Origin: Chloroflexota bacterium
GTDB taxonomy: Bacteria > Chloroflexota > Anaerolineae > CG2-30-64-16
Length of the DNA: 36,941 nt
NCBI GenBank assembly: GCA_016876015.1
Contig: VGOD01000027.1
Span: 1 to 36,941, forward strand
Direction: 5' to 3'
Position 1 is the first letter of the stretch; each line of letters opens with the position of its first letter. Of the stretch, positions 26,396-36,300 are shown in pieces. A program made the translations under genes and the position numbers. Under the pieces are notes generated by a model. It was not told the DNA's origin, searched no databases, and saw only the letters and a list, made by a program, of their open reading frames with translations.

Positions 26396-27805
26396 CTAGA
26401 TGCCCAAGAGCCAATGCTTCTCGCGCAGCCCCTCGCTCGCCGCAGAGTCGAAGACCGTGCGCATGAAAGTACGCGTTACCGTCATTGCCGTGAACATGCT
26501 GATCATCACACCGATGGCCAGGTTGACCGCGAAACCCAACACCGGTTGGGCGCCGAAGGTGCGGCCGAAAAGGATCAAGATCAGGCAGGTGATCAAGGTG
26601 GACAGGTTGGAGTCGAAGATCGAAGTCCAGGCCCGGCTGAAGCCGGTTTCAACCGCCAACCGGAGTGATCGGCCCCAACGCAGTTCTTCCTTCATCCGCT
26701 CGAAGATCAGAATGTTGGCGTCCACGGCCATACCAGTGGATAACAAGAAGCCAGTGATGCCAGGCAACGTCAGGGTGACCGGTATGAGCTTGTACAGCGC
26801 CAGGTTCAGACTCGCATAGATGAGCAACGCGATCGCGGCCATGGCGCCGGGCAGACGATAGTAGACGACCATGAACAAGAGAACGGTGACCAGACCGATC
26901 AGCCCCGCGGTGACGCTGCGACGCACCGAGTCAGCGCCGAGGGTGGCGCCGATGGTACGCCGATTGACGACCTCCAGCGGCACAGGCAGCGCGCCATAGC
27001 GCATCTGCACGGCCAGGCTCTCGGCCTCGTCGCGCGTGAAGCGTCCCTCGATCACCCCGCGGCCATCGGGAATGGCGCTGCGAATGACCGGCGCCGAAAG
27101 CACGACGTTGTCCAGCACGATCGCCAGGATGCCATCAATGTGCTGCGCCGTGTAGTCGCCGAAGATCTTGGCGCCATCTGGCTGCTTGAGGGTAAAGTCA
27201 ATAAATGGCACGCCATACTGGTCAAGACCGATGCCAGCGTCCTGCAATTGCGCGCCGGTCATGATCGTCTTGAACACCACTTCGGGGTAAGGATGCTCAA
27301 GCTTGCCAAGCGCGGCGGGGTCGGGTACATGCGCGAAATTCGTCGTGCGCACATAGACCCCTTGCTTGATGTTGGGATACTCGGAACCAGACGAGGGCCC
27401 GATCTCCACGAACTCGAGCTGGCCGGTGCTCTTGAGGGTCTGCACCGCCTGATCGGGGTTGTTGATGCCAGGCAGCTCCACGATGATACGGTTCTCGCCT
27501 TGCAACTGAACCAACGGCTCAGTGACGCCCAGGCCGTTCACGCGGCGCTCGACGATTACCCTGGCGGCTTCCAGGTCTCGGGCGGTGACCGCCTGGCCCG
27601 GCGCAGGTTTGGCCTCCAACAAGATCTGTGTGCCGCCCAACAGATCCAGGCCTTGCTTGATCTTGAGATCGCGATACTCAGGCGGCTGTTGCCAGACCAG
27701 CGCCTGCTCGGCCCAGCGCGGGTGCTCGATGGGCAAATCAATCCAGAGCGTGACCAGCGCCAAGACGACGATGAAGGCCAACACGATGCTGTTGCGACTC
27801 CGCAT
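26396..27805 (-). CDS. secD: Protein translocase subunit SecD
   Basis: A 469-residue partner of SecF. It has an N-terminal membrane segment, then the QGLDLLGGTQILLEA signature. The P1 region contains RRVNGLGVTEPLVQLQGENR and VELPGI. Five C-terminal membrane segments contain LLSTGMAVDANILIFERMKEE. The ATG at 27805 follows GGGGAGA. It is the first gene of an operon secD-secF-alcohol dehydrogenase-lipoprotein driven by a perfect consensus promoter and preceded by a structured leader of about 100 nt. Confidence 0.96.
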   Translation of the reverse strand: MRSRNSIVLAFIVVLALVTLWIDLPIEHPRWAEQALVWQQPPEYRDLKIKQGLDLLGGTQILLEAKPAPGQAVTARDLEAARVIVERRVNGLGVTEPLVQLQGENRIIVELPGINNPDQAVQTLKSTGQLEFVEIGPSSGSEYPNIKQGVYVRTTNFAHVPDPAALGKLEHPYPEVVFKTIMTGAQLQDAGIGLDQYGVPFIDFTLKQPDGAKIFGDYTAQHIDGILAIVLDNVVLSAPVIRSAIPDGRGVIEGRFTRDEAESLAVQMRYGALPVPLEVVNRRTIGATLGADSVRRSVTAGLIGLVTVLLFMVVYYRLPGAMAAIALLIYASLNLALYKLIPVTLTLPGITGFLLSTGMAVDANILIFERMKEELRWGRSLRLAVETGFSRAWTSIFDSNLSTLITCLILILFGRTFGAQPVLGFAVNLAIGVMISMFTAMTVTRTFMRTVFDSAASEGLREKHWLLGI

Positions 27806-27824
27806 GCGTCTTTCTCCCCTGTCC

Positions 27825-27900
27825 CAGGTGCAACAAGTTCAACGCAATGGCGAAAGCGCATTGCACCTGTCCCAAGAAAAATCATGCCCCGGTTTCCGGG
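27825..27900 (-). promoter_or_regulatory. Structured leader of the secDF operon
   Basis: On the plus strand CAGGTGCAA (27825-27833) and TTGCACCTG (27861-27869) are perfect inverted copies. An inner pair CAATG/CATTG (27845-27849/27859-27863) shares bases with the outer arm, so alternative folds are possible. Near the transcript start, CCCGG-TTT-CCGGG (27888-27900) is followed on the minus strand by GCATGATTTTTC, a weak terminator-like shape. The direct repeat GGGACAGG flanks the main hairpin. No protein or known riboswitch is recognised. Confidence 0.45.
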
Positions 27901-27912
27901 ACAAACAGAACG

Positions 27913-27941
27913 ATTATACCGCCGCGCGGTGCGACTGTCAA
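27913..27941 (-). promoter_or_regulatory. Perfect consensus promoter of the secDF operon
   Basis: TTGACA (27936-27941), a 17-nt spacer and TATAAT (27913-27918) on the minus strand, a full match to the sigma70 consensus. The transcript should start near 27906, about 100 nt before secD. Confidence 0.85.
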
Positions 27942-27960
27942 AAGCGAGAGGGGGCGACGG

Positions 27961-28314
27961 TTAACCGCAATCATCCAGGGCCGCCAGCACCCTTTCCAGC
28001 ACCTCTTCTGGCGTCAGGCCATCCGTCTCGATGTACAGATTACAGTGCAGCCGAGCATGGCGCAGACGCTCAACCTGCTGCTCGCGCAGCCAGGCCGGCC
28101 AGGCAGGATCGTTCAGGCGGCTACGAATCGTATCCAGACGGGCATCCAGGTAGACGAGCAGATCGGGCTGCGCCAGCCGCCGCCACATGTCGCGCACATA
28201 GGAGTGTTCTTGCGAGGTCTGGCGGCTGTTGACCCCACGTGCGCGCAGTCCACTGACCAGGGTGGTCTTGCCTGCTCCGCAGGGGCCGACAACCGAGATC
28301 AACGGCTGCGACAT
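27961..28314 (-). CDS. Small P-loop nucleotide-binding protein (kinase-like)
   Basis: A 117-residue protein with Walker A GPCGAGKTT at residues 10-18. Then come a Tyr/Asp region (YVRDMWRRLAQPDLLVYLDA) and the kinase-like RLRHARLHCNLYIETDGLTPEEV, with Asp-Gly near the C-terminus. The layout recalls small nucleotide or sugar kinases (AAA_33/CPT-like), but it is much shorter than most of them. The substrate is unknown. It starts 9 nt after the phosphatase gene and is its likely operon partner. Confidence 0.7.
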   Translation of the reverse strand: MSQPLISVVGPCGAGKTTLVSGLRARGVNSRQTSQEHSYVRDMWRRLAQPDLLVYLDARLDTIRSRLNDPAWPAWLREQQVERLRHARLHCNLYIETDGLTPEEVLERVLAALDDCG

Positions 28315-28323
28315 GTGGCTGAC

Positions 28324-29046
28324 TCACACTGGCGGCGCGGGGAAGTTCACCGTCATCCGCCGGATCTCCAGGTCCTGCTGATCGGGCCGACCGACCACGC
28401 GGACCACGATGACGCTGGCGTCGTCGCCGAGGCGGCGCTCGTCAAGGATCACGGCGCTCTCCAGCAGATAGTCGGCCATCTGCGACGCCGACCACTGAGC
28501 CCAGTCCGGTCTCGTCTGGATGGCGTGCAGGGGATCTAGCGAGAGGCCGCGCCGCGCCCCGGCGTGGAGCAGGCCATCGGTGAACGCCACGGCGGTCTGG
28601 CCGGCCGCCAGCGGCAGCTCGGCGATCACCGGCCGCGTCCGGTCGCGCAGGCCCACGCGCTCGGTCGGCTCATCGAGCACACGCCAGACGTCCCCCTCAG
28701 CCAACAGGACCGGACATTGGCTGTTGCGAGAGATCACCAAGGTGCGCGTCTCCAGGTCCACCGAGATGATGGTCAACTCGGCCGACACCTGGCCGCGGCG
28801 TTGCGTGCGCAGGTAGTCGTGCGCGGCGCGCATCGCCGCGCCGTCGCGCACGCCGTCGGCCAGCAGGCTCAGCGCCTTGCGCACCGCCATGTTGCTGATC
28901 GTTTTGGCGCTATGACCGCTGCGTTGGCCGTCAGCCATCACGATCGAAAGGCCGCCGCGGGGCCTCTCGACCACTTCCACCGAGTCGCCGCTCTCTTGCA
29001 CGGCGTATTTCTTCGTCTTGGCCACCGCGATCTCAACGTCGAGCAT
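28324..29046 (-). CDS. SpoIIE-family (PPM) serine phosphatase
   Basis: A 240-residue stand-alone phosphatase of the PP2C/SpoIIE fold. Metal-binding aspartates are in IVMADGQRSGHSA, in AVAFTDGLLHAG and in RLGDDASVIVVRV. No sensor or response-regulator domain is attached, so regulation must come from a partner. Such enzymes often act on anti-sigma-factor antagonists; no STAS or anti-sigma kinase gene is visible here. It lies between the CCA enzyme (27 nt gap) and the P-loop protein (9 nt gap). Confidence 0.85.
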   Translation of the reverse strand: MLDVEIAVAKTKKYAVQESGDSVEVVERPRGGLSIVMADGQRSGHSAKTISNMAVRKALSLLADGVRDGAAMRAAHDYLRTQRRGQVSAELTIISVDLETRTLVISRNSQCPVLLAEGDVWRVLDEPTERVGLRDRTRPVIAELPLAAGQTAVAFTDGLLHAGARRGLSLDPLHAIQTRPDWAQWSASQMADYLLESAVILDERRLGDDASVIVVRVVGRPDQQDLEIRRMTVNFPAPPV

Positions 29047-29073
29047 GTGATACCTTTTCTCGGCAGGATTTCT

Positions 29074-30618
29074 TCACACGCCTGACTCGACCCGGCCCGC
29101 CAGCCATGCCAGCGCCTCCTCGGCGCTGGACACCTCGCCCACGGCCTGCGCTTCGCGCAGCTGTTCGAGCCGCCGGCCGACCTCCGGGCCAGGCTGGAGG
29201 TTGAACGCCGCCATGACCGCGCGGCCGTTAAGGAAGAGAGGCGGATCCACGCGCGTAGCTCGCTCGCGAAAGAAGGCTTCGAGCAGTATGCGGGTCGTTT
29301 CCAGCCGGCGCCGGGTATGCTCAGGCTCTATGCGCGGGGCATGAATCGCCAGGTGGTCAGCCAGGCCCAAGAGCGCACAGTCCGGGCCAAGCGTTCCCAC
29401 GTCACAGTAGAAGCGATAGATGGCCCGGCGGCTGGGCGGAAAGTCGCGAGCCAGATAGCCAGGGCGCATGTGCTGATCCACCAGGCGAGCCAGATAGGAC
29501 ACCTCGTCCGCCGAGAGCTTCAGCTCCTGGCCGCGATGCTCGGCCAGGAGCGCACCCCAGCGGTCGTGTTCAAGGAAGCGACTGCGCCCGTCAGCGTCCT
29601 CGCTGCGCTTGGCAGGTTTGCCCCAATCGTGCATCAGCGCCGCCCACAGCAGCCACTCTCGGCGCAGGCGGCTGCTGGCCAGCGGCTGCGCCAGGTGGCC
29701 GGCCAGGTCCCCAGCGTAGGGCGATAGGACTTCGCTGACCCATGCCCAACCGCCGGCGTCGAGCAGCACAGTCGCATCGCCCGCGACGGCCGCGAGACGG
29801 GTGTAACCGCTGTGCGGCCAGAGGAGCGCGTAGATTCCTTCCAGGTGCGCCATCACCGAGCGCGTGTGCTCGAAGACATCCTGGTAGTGTGGAACCGACT
29901 GCTGCACGCCGATCAGCGTCTGGGCTTCGGGGAGAACCTGCTCCAGCAGGTTGAGATGCGCCAACAGGCGCACGTGCAGCCACGCGCCGGGCACCGAGAT
30001 GATGCGCAGCAATTCGTCGCGAATCCGCTCGCCGGCTGCCTGCGGCAGCAGCGCGGCATCGCGGCGGATCAGGTCGAATGTGCTTTCTTCGATGCTGAAC
30101 CCCAGCTCGATCGCCTGCCGGACCGCACGCAACATGCGCAGCGGATCATCCACGAACGCGGCGTCCGAAACCGCGCGCACCAGCCGCCGATCCAGATCGG
30201 CCCGGCCGGCAAACGGGTCAACCAGGACCGGCTCGGCCGCGTCCGCCACGATGTCCAGCGCGATCGCATTGACTGTGAAGTCCCGCAGCGCCAGGTCGGC
30301 CGCTAGATCGGGCAATCGCAGGCGGGCGACATCCACCTCCAGCGCCTCGCCAGCTTCATCGCGCAGGATCGCGCGGCCGACGTCTCGCTCGGAATCCAGG
30401 ACGAAGAAAGCGCCATCGAACGCGGCCGCGATCGCTCGCGCCAGCCGGATGCCGCCCTCTGGCACGATGACATCGAGGTCGTGGCTCGATCGGCCCAGCA
30501 ATTGGTCGCGCACATAGCCGCCGACAAGCCAGGCGGGCTGCGCTCGCTGGCGGATGAAGCCGATGATGCGGTCAGGGGTGGCCAATGGCGTTACCTCGCA
30601 ATGAGATGCGCAACTCAT
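29074..30618 (-). CDS. cca: tRNA nucleotidyltransferase/poly(A) polymerase family protein (CCA-adding) with HD domain
   Basis: A 514-residue class II nucleotidyltransferase. The head contains LVGGYVRDQLLG, the metal dyad in HDLDVIV and the RDFTVNAIALDI motif. The neck contains DPLRMLRAVRQAIELGFSIEE. A C-terminal HD phosphohydrolase-like region is marked by LMHDWGKPAK (about residue 300) and YLARLVDQHMRPG. It would build or repair the 3' CCA of tRNAs; a poly(A) polymerase is the alternative. I chose the ATG at 30618; the frame upstream reads through the small neighbouring gene with Arg/Gly-rich residues. Confidence 0.88.
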   Translation of the reverse strand: MSCASHCEVTPLATPDRIIGFIRQRAQPAWLVGGYVRDQLLGRSSHDLDVIVPEGGIRLARAIAAAFDGAFFVLDSERDVGRAILRDEAGEALEVDVARLRLPDLAADLALRDFTVNAIALDIVADAAEPVLVDPFAGRADLDRRLVRAVSDAAFVDDPLRMLRAVRQAIELGFSIEESTFDLIRRDAALLPQAAGERIRDELLRIISVPGAWLHVRLLAHLNLLEQVLPEAQTLIGVQQSVPHYQDVFEHTRSVMAHLEGIYALLWPHSGYTRLAAVAGDATVLLDAGGWAWVSEVLSPYAGDLAGHLAQPLASSRLRREWLLWAALMHDWGKPAKRSEDADGRSRFLEHDRWGALLAEHRGQELKLSADEVSYLARLVDQHMRPGYLARDFPPSRRAIYRFYCDVGTLGPDCALLGLADHLAIHAPRIEPEHTRRRLETTRILLEAFFRERATRVDPPLFLNGRAVMAAFNLQPGPEVGRRLEQLREAQAVGEVSSAEEALAWLAGRVESGV

Positions 30619-30647
30619 GGCGGTGTCAGGGAGCAGAAGGCGCCGCC

Positions 30648-30848
30648 TCAGTCTGGCGGCGGCGGCGCGCACCGCACACGGATCACCAACGGCTCCTCGC
30701 GCGGGCGATTGCGCTTGGCTGAACGTCGCGCCGCCTCGGCGGTGTCGCCGGTGCCTGCCACCAGGCCGCGCACGATCGCTACCCAACGTCCCTCATAGAC
30801 GCTGAGATCCACCTCGGGGCCTGGCTCGAGAGGCGGCTTGTCGGGCAT
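30648..30848 (-). CDS. Small conserved hypothetical protein (DUF5678-like)
   Basis: A 66-residue protein, PDKPPLEPGPEVDLSVYEG at the start, then RWVAIVRGLVAGTGDTAEAA and RSAKRNRPREEPLVIRVRC. The pattern (aromatic EGRWVAIV strand, hydroxylated TAEEA-like helix, basic RNRPREEP, final strand) recalls short DUF5678 proteins, which are common in Chloroflexota and Cyanobacteria. No function is established. The ATG at 30848 was chosen over the in-frame ATG 30875, which lies in repeat DNA. It ends 29 nt before the CCA gene and probably leads that operon. Confidence 0.65.
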   Translation of the reverse strand: MPDKPPLEPGPEVDLSVYEGRWVAIVRGLVAGTGDTAEAARRSAKRNRPREEPLVIRVRCAPPPPD

Positions 30849-30938
30849 GGCAGATCGGCGAATGGCAGATAGCAAATGGCAAATAGCAAATAGCAGATGA
30901 CAAATGGCAGATCGGCAATCCGAAATCCAAAATCCAAA
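30849..30938. repeat. Degenerate heptamer tract GCAAATA/GCAGATG and ATCCAAA
   Basis: Plus strand consists of words such as GGCAGATAGCAAATGGCAAA and TAGCAAATAGCAGATGAC, ending in AATCCGAAATCCAAAATCC. It fills almost the whole gap between the small gene and sucD. The second half matches the tract before glmS. Confidence 0.7.
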
Positions 30939-30939
30939 A

Positions 30940-31809
30940 TCACATCACAGCGGCGACCAACTCGGCGATTTCGCCCGGGTGACGGGCGACCTTGACGCCT
31001 GCGGCCTGCAGCGCAGCGATCTTGTCGGCTGCCGCGCCCCGGCCGCCGCTGATGATGGCGCCGGCGTGGCCCATGCGCTTGCCCGGCGGCGCGGTCTGCC
31101 CGGCTATGAAGCCCACCACTGGCTTGTTCATCTTCGTGGCGATGAACTCGGCCGCCTTCTCCTCGTCCGCGCCGCCGATCTCGCCGATCATCACCACCTG
31201 CCGTGTGTCAGCGTCGCGCTCGAAGAGCTGGAGCACATCCACGAAGCTGGTGCCGTTGATCGGGTCGCCGCCGATGCCGACCGCCGTGGATTGGCCGATG
31301 CCGCGCAAGGTCAGCGCCTGGACCACCTCATAGGTTAGCGTACCAGAACGACTGACGACGCCCACGCGGCCGCGCGTGTGAATGTGGCCTGGCATGATGC
31401 CCACCTTGGCCTCACCCGGAGTGATCAACCCAGGGCAGTTGGGACCGATCAGTCGCGATCTGGACCGGTCGAGGTAGGCGCGCACCTTGAGCATATCGAG
31501 TGCAGGAATCCCTTCGGTGATGCAGACGATCAGCGGTACACCCGCATCGGCAGCCTCGAGAACGGCGTCGGGCGCAAAGCGGGCCGGCACGTAGATGATG
31601 CTGACATTGGCGCCTGTGGCGTCCACCGCCTCACGCACCGTGTCGAAGATCGGCACATTGTCCACGCCCCACCCGCCGCCCTTACCGGGGGTCACGCCTG
31701 CGACCACCTTCGTGCCATAGGCGATCATCTGCTCGGTGTGAAAAGCGCCCTCGCGGCCGGTAATGCCCTGCACGAGGAGCCGCGTCTCTTTGTTGACCAG
31801 GATGCTCAT
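30940..31809 (-). CDS. sucD: Succinyl-CoA ligase alpha subunit
   Basis: A 289-residue CoA-binding subunit of the TCA-cycle enzyme that makes ATP or GTP from succinyl-CoA. The Rossmann CoA site is in [18 protein letters not shown] and VTPGKGG. The phosphorylated histidine is in [14 protein letters not shown] (about residue 246). Also conserved are [12 protein letters not shown] and [11 protein letters not shown]. Start and length are standard. It lies 31 nt after sucC. Confidence 0.97.
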   Translation of the reverse strand: MSILVNKETRLLVQGITGREGAFHTEQMIAYGTKVVAGVTPGKGGGWGVDNVPIFDTVREAVDATGANVSIIYVPARFAPDAVLEAADAGVPLIVCITEGIPALDMLKVRAYLDRSRSRLIGPNCPGLITPGEAKVGIMPGHIHTRGRVGVVSRSGTLTYEVVQALTLRGIGQSTAVGIGGDPINGTSFVDVLQLFERDADTRQVVMIGEIGGADEEKAAEFIATKMNKPVVGFIAGQTAPPGKRMGHAGAIISGGRGAAADKIAALQAAGVKVARHPGEIAELVAAVM

Positions 31810-31840
31810 GTTATCCTCTCAGAGTGCTCACATCGTCGCG

Positions 31841-32977
<1,137 letters not shown>

Positions 32978-33031
32978 AGCGAGATCTCCTTCGACGAGAG
33001 CAGGGGGTTACACGTCGGTCGGCTACCAAGA

Positions 33032-33187
33032 TTAGCTGGTCTCTTTGTCAGTTTCATGAGCGGCTTCGTATTGCACACCATCCGACTCGCGAACTTGCCG
33101 CAAGGCGACGCCCTGCGTCACGGTCGCACGAACCGCTCGCAGCGGTTCGTGCCTCAGCCGCGCTGGTTCCAAGCCATAATAGAGCAC
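33032..33187 (-). other. Possible 51-codon leader ORF in the sucC leader
   Basis: A GTG at 33187 opens a frame (MLYYGLEPARLRHEPLRAV onwards) ending at 33032, 54 nt before sucC. It has no homologue that I recognise, and part of it is the palindrome described next. It may be a chance frame. Confidence 0.2.
33126..33152 (-). promoter_or_regulatory. Perfect 12-bp stem-loop in the sucC leader
   Basis: GCACGAACCGCT-CGC-AGCGGTTCGTGC is a perfect inverted repeat with a 3-nt loop, midway in the 237-nt leader. No T-run follows on either strand, so it is not a simple terminator. Confidence 0.5.
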
Positions 33188-33220
33188 ATCGGGATCAATT
33201 CCTGTGAATCTGTTACTCCA

Positions 33221-33248
33221 ATTATACCACCCGTTTCCCAGGGGACAA
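33221..33248 (-). promoter_or_regulatory. Promoter of sucCD
   Basis: A perfect TATAAT (33221-33226) with TGG before it, and TTGTCC (33243-33248) 16 nt upstream on the minus strand. The predicted start near 33214 gives a leader of about 237 nt. Confidence 0.6.
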
Positions 33249-33329
33249 ACCCGCAAGATGCGCACAAAACAAAAGGCAGAGCCGTTCGCATCTGAGGATG
33301 CTCTCTCCGCCTCGCCTGATTCTGAATCT

Positions 33330-33375
33330 ACCCAAGACAAAGCCTGGCTGCCCGGGCCGAGGCCAGGGAGCCAGG
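33330..33375 (-). terminator. Intrinsic terminator after the Agl23-NHL gene
   Basis: AGCCTGGCT (33367-33375 on the minus strand) pairs with AGCCAGGCT (33339-33347 side) around a GC-rich interior, then TTTGTCTTG. It starts 21 nt after the stop codon at 33396. Confidence 0.7.
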
Positions 33376-33395
33376 CTGAGTCGAATCCGGGACTC

Positions 33396-36300
33396 CTACT
33401 GTATTGGCGGGAAGATCATGATCCGGTGTGCGTCCCCATCCGCGACGTAGACCCGACCATCTGGCCCCACCGCGATGCCGGTGGGCATGGTGAAGGAACC
33501 GGGATCGTTGCCATACACGCCGAAGATCGCCCGGAAGCTGCCATCGCTGTTGAACACCAGCACGCGGAAGTTCTCGGGATCGGTCACATAGACCAGGTTG
33601 CGGGCAGGATCCACCGCCACGGCCGGTTTGTTGACCACCGACTGGCTCTCCCAGCCGGCGATGGGCCACTGGGCCAGATACTTGAAGTTCCGGTCGAACT
33701 TCTGGACGCGATGGTTCCAGGTATCAGCCACGTACCAGGCGCCGGTCCCGTCTTGCGCCAGGCCGGTCGGCTCATCGAACCGGCCATCTATCAAGCCGCC
33801 GCCGCCGTGCTGGATGATCGCCGCGCCATCAGGCGCGAAGACCTGCACCCGCTTGTTGCCGGTATCCATCGCATACAGGTTGCCGTCCTGGCCGATAGCC
33901 AACGCCCGCGGGCCATAGAAGGCATGCGGCCTGCCCAGTTCGCCGCTGGTGGACTCAAAGATGCCCCACATCGCCAGGAACTTGCCCTGATTGTCGAACT
34001 TCTGAACCCGATGGTTCCAGGTATCCGCCACGAAGACGTTGCCGTCTTTGTCCACGGCAATGCCCCACGGCTCGTTGAACTGCCCTTCCCCCTTGCCCTG
34101 GCACCCCTCGCCTTTGTCAAGCTTGCACGTGCTGCCCCACTGCCGCAGGAAGCTCCCATCGGGATTGAACACCTGGACACGGTTGTTGCCGGAGTCGGCG
34201 ACATAGATCTTGCCGTCGGGCCCCACAGCCACCGCGCGTGGGAAGCTGAACTGCCCCGGTCCCCGGCCGGCCACCCCTACCGCGCCGATCTGCTGGGTCG
34301 CGCGCCAGTCTCGCTGGCCGCCTTCGTAGGGATTCTTCTTAGCTGCCTCAGCCGCGGCAACCGCGGTGGGCGCGCCCCAGTCCCACACCTGTGCGGCCAC
34401 GTCCTTGCGCACATACACGCTGAACGCGTGTCGTGGGTCCCACTCCGAGAGCGGCGTGGTGTAGCGCCGATGGATGACCACGTCCCAGAACTGGCCGCGC
34501 TGTTTGGGATCGCGAATGCCATCGCGGATGCGCTGCCACGTCAGCCCCTTGTAGGTCTCGCGCGGCCACCAGATCACGTTATACTTGAACTCGTAGTAGC
34601 GATCGCCCAGGTAGGGCCGCACCTTCGAGAAGTTCTTGTCGCCCACGATCACCACCGGCGCGTCCACAGCATCGCGGCTCGGACTGGCCCCGAAGTAGAC
34701 CTTTTTCGGGTAATCGCGCAGATACCATTCGAGCGGCCACGTCGAGTCGTCATCGTAGGCGACCTTCAGCGCATAGTCGCCGGCCGTCTTGCGAGAAATC
34801 TCTTCGATCTGGCTCATCGCCAGCTTGATGTCGGGCGTGCCATGCGCATAGACCATCGGCTCGGTAGTATAGTCGTAGTTGATGAAGGCGAAGCGATAGG
34901 TGACCGCAACGGTGGCAAACAACAAGAGCAAAGACAGGCTGGACGCCGTCGCGACCAGGCTCAGACGCGCTCCCAGGGCCACGACGCGATCGTACAAGAA
35001 ATAGACCAGCGCCATGCCCACGACCAGCGCGAGCAGCCATTGCGCGGATGCGCTCAACTGGTTGACGGCCACGCCCATGAACGGCCGTCTATCCGCGGTG
35101 GGCAACAGCGCCTTCAGCGTCAGCAGCGCCAACGGAATCATGCCCATCAGCCAGAAGCCCCCGCGCTGGCGCAGCGCGGCCCAGTCAACGCGCTCCAGCA
35201 CCGGTCCCCACCACCAGCCGCCCAACAGCGCCATCCAGGTCGCAAAATAGACCGTGTGCCAGGCCATCTTCTCGCCGACATAGGTGAAGACCGCCCAGGT
35301 GCTCAACGTCATGAAGACGAGAAGGGCGTTGAAGGTCTGTTGGGCGGAAAAGGGTGCGCTGGGCGCTTGAGCAACCGCGACAGCAGGCCGCCGCGCTTCG
35401 GCGCTTCGGGCCTTTTTGGGCGCAGGGGCCGGAGTCCTTTGCCCTTCGGCGGCTGTGATAGCCGGCTCCTCCACGCTCTGGCTCTCCCGCCTGCGGCCAG
35501 CCAGCCATGCGATCCCGCCCCCAAGGCTCAGCAGCAACGGAAGAAACTCATAGAGCGGCGCCAGAAGCCAGAAGTAGTACCAGGGCTGACCGCCGCGCGC
35601 CACCTCTTGCTGTGGAATCCAGTAGCCGAGCGAGCCGATCAGCCCTGTGCCGATCCCCTGGCCGTTGGTCAGGAAGGTGGTGAAGAAGAGCAACTCAATG
35701 GCCCAGAAGATGCCGGCGGCAATGAACCAGCGCGTGCGGAACCAGAACCAGCCGGCAACGCCGCTGATGACGAACATCGCCGCCAGCACGAGCGCGCCCT
35801 GACGCACCATGGGCCACGTGATCTGGCCTGGATTGTTGAACTGCGCGAACTGCCACCCCAGGAGCTGAAGCACCACCGCCGACAGAAAGGGCAAGACCAG
35901 CGTCAACAGCAGCACGATCAAGTCCAGCTCCGCGAAAGCGCGCAGCTTCAGCCGCCAGGTCGAGACAGCCAGGGCGATCACAAAAAGCGCAGCGACGATC
36001 CCAAGGCCCAGCAATACAAACCCCGGTTGGTTGACCTTGAAGATCAACAGCAGCAACCCAGACGCCAGTCCTACCAGCATCACCACCAGCGCCACGCGAT
36101 AGGGAGCGCGGCGACTGGCGTCGGGCCAGGGGCTGGCCCAGAGCTGGGCAGCCAGCGCCAACACCAGGAAGATGCCGAACAGCCCGCCGTAGATGAACGA
36201 CGCCTCCATGGTGATGAAGGCCAGCGCCAACGTGACCGCGGCCCAAACCAACCACTTGAGGCTGCGCGTCTCCAGGTAGCGGAAGATCGTGATCGCCTGC

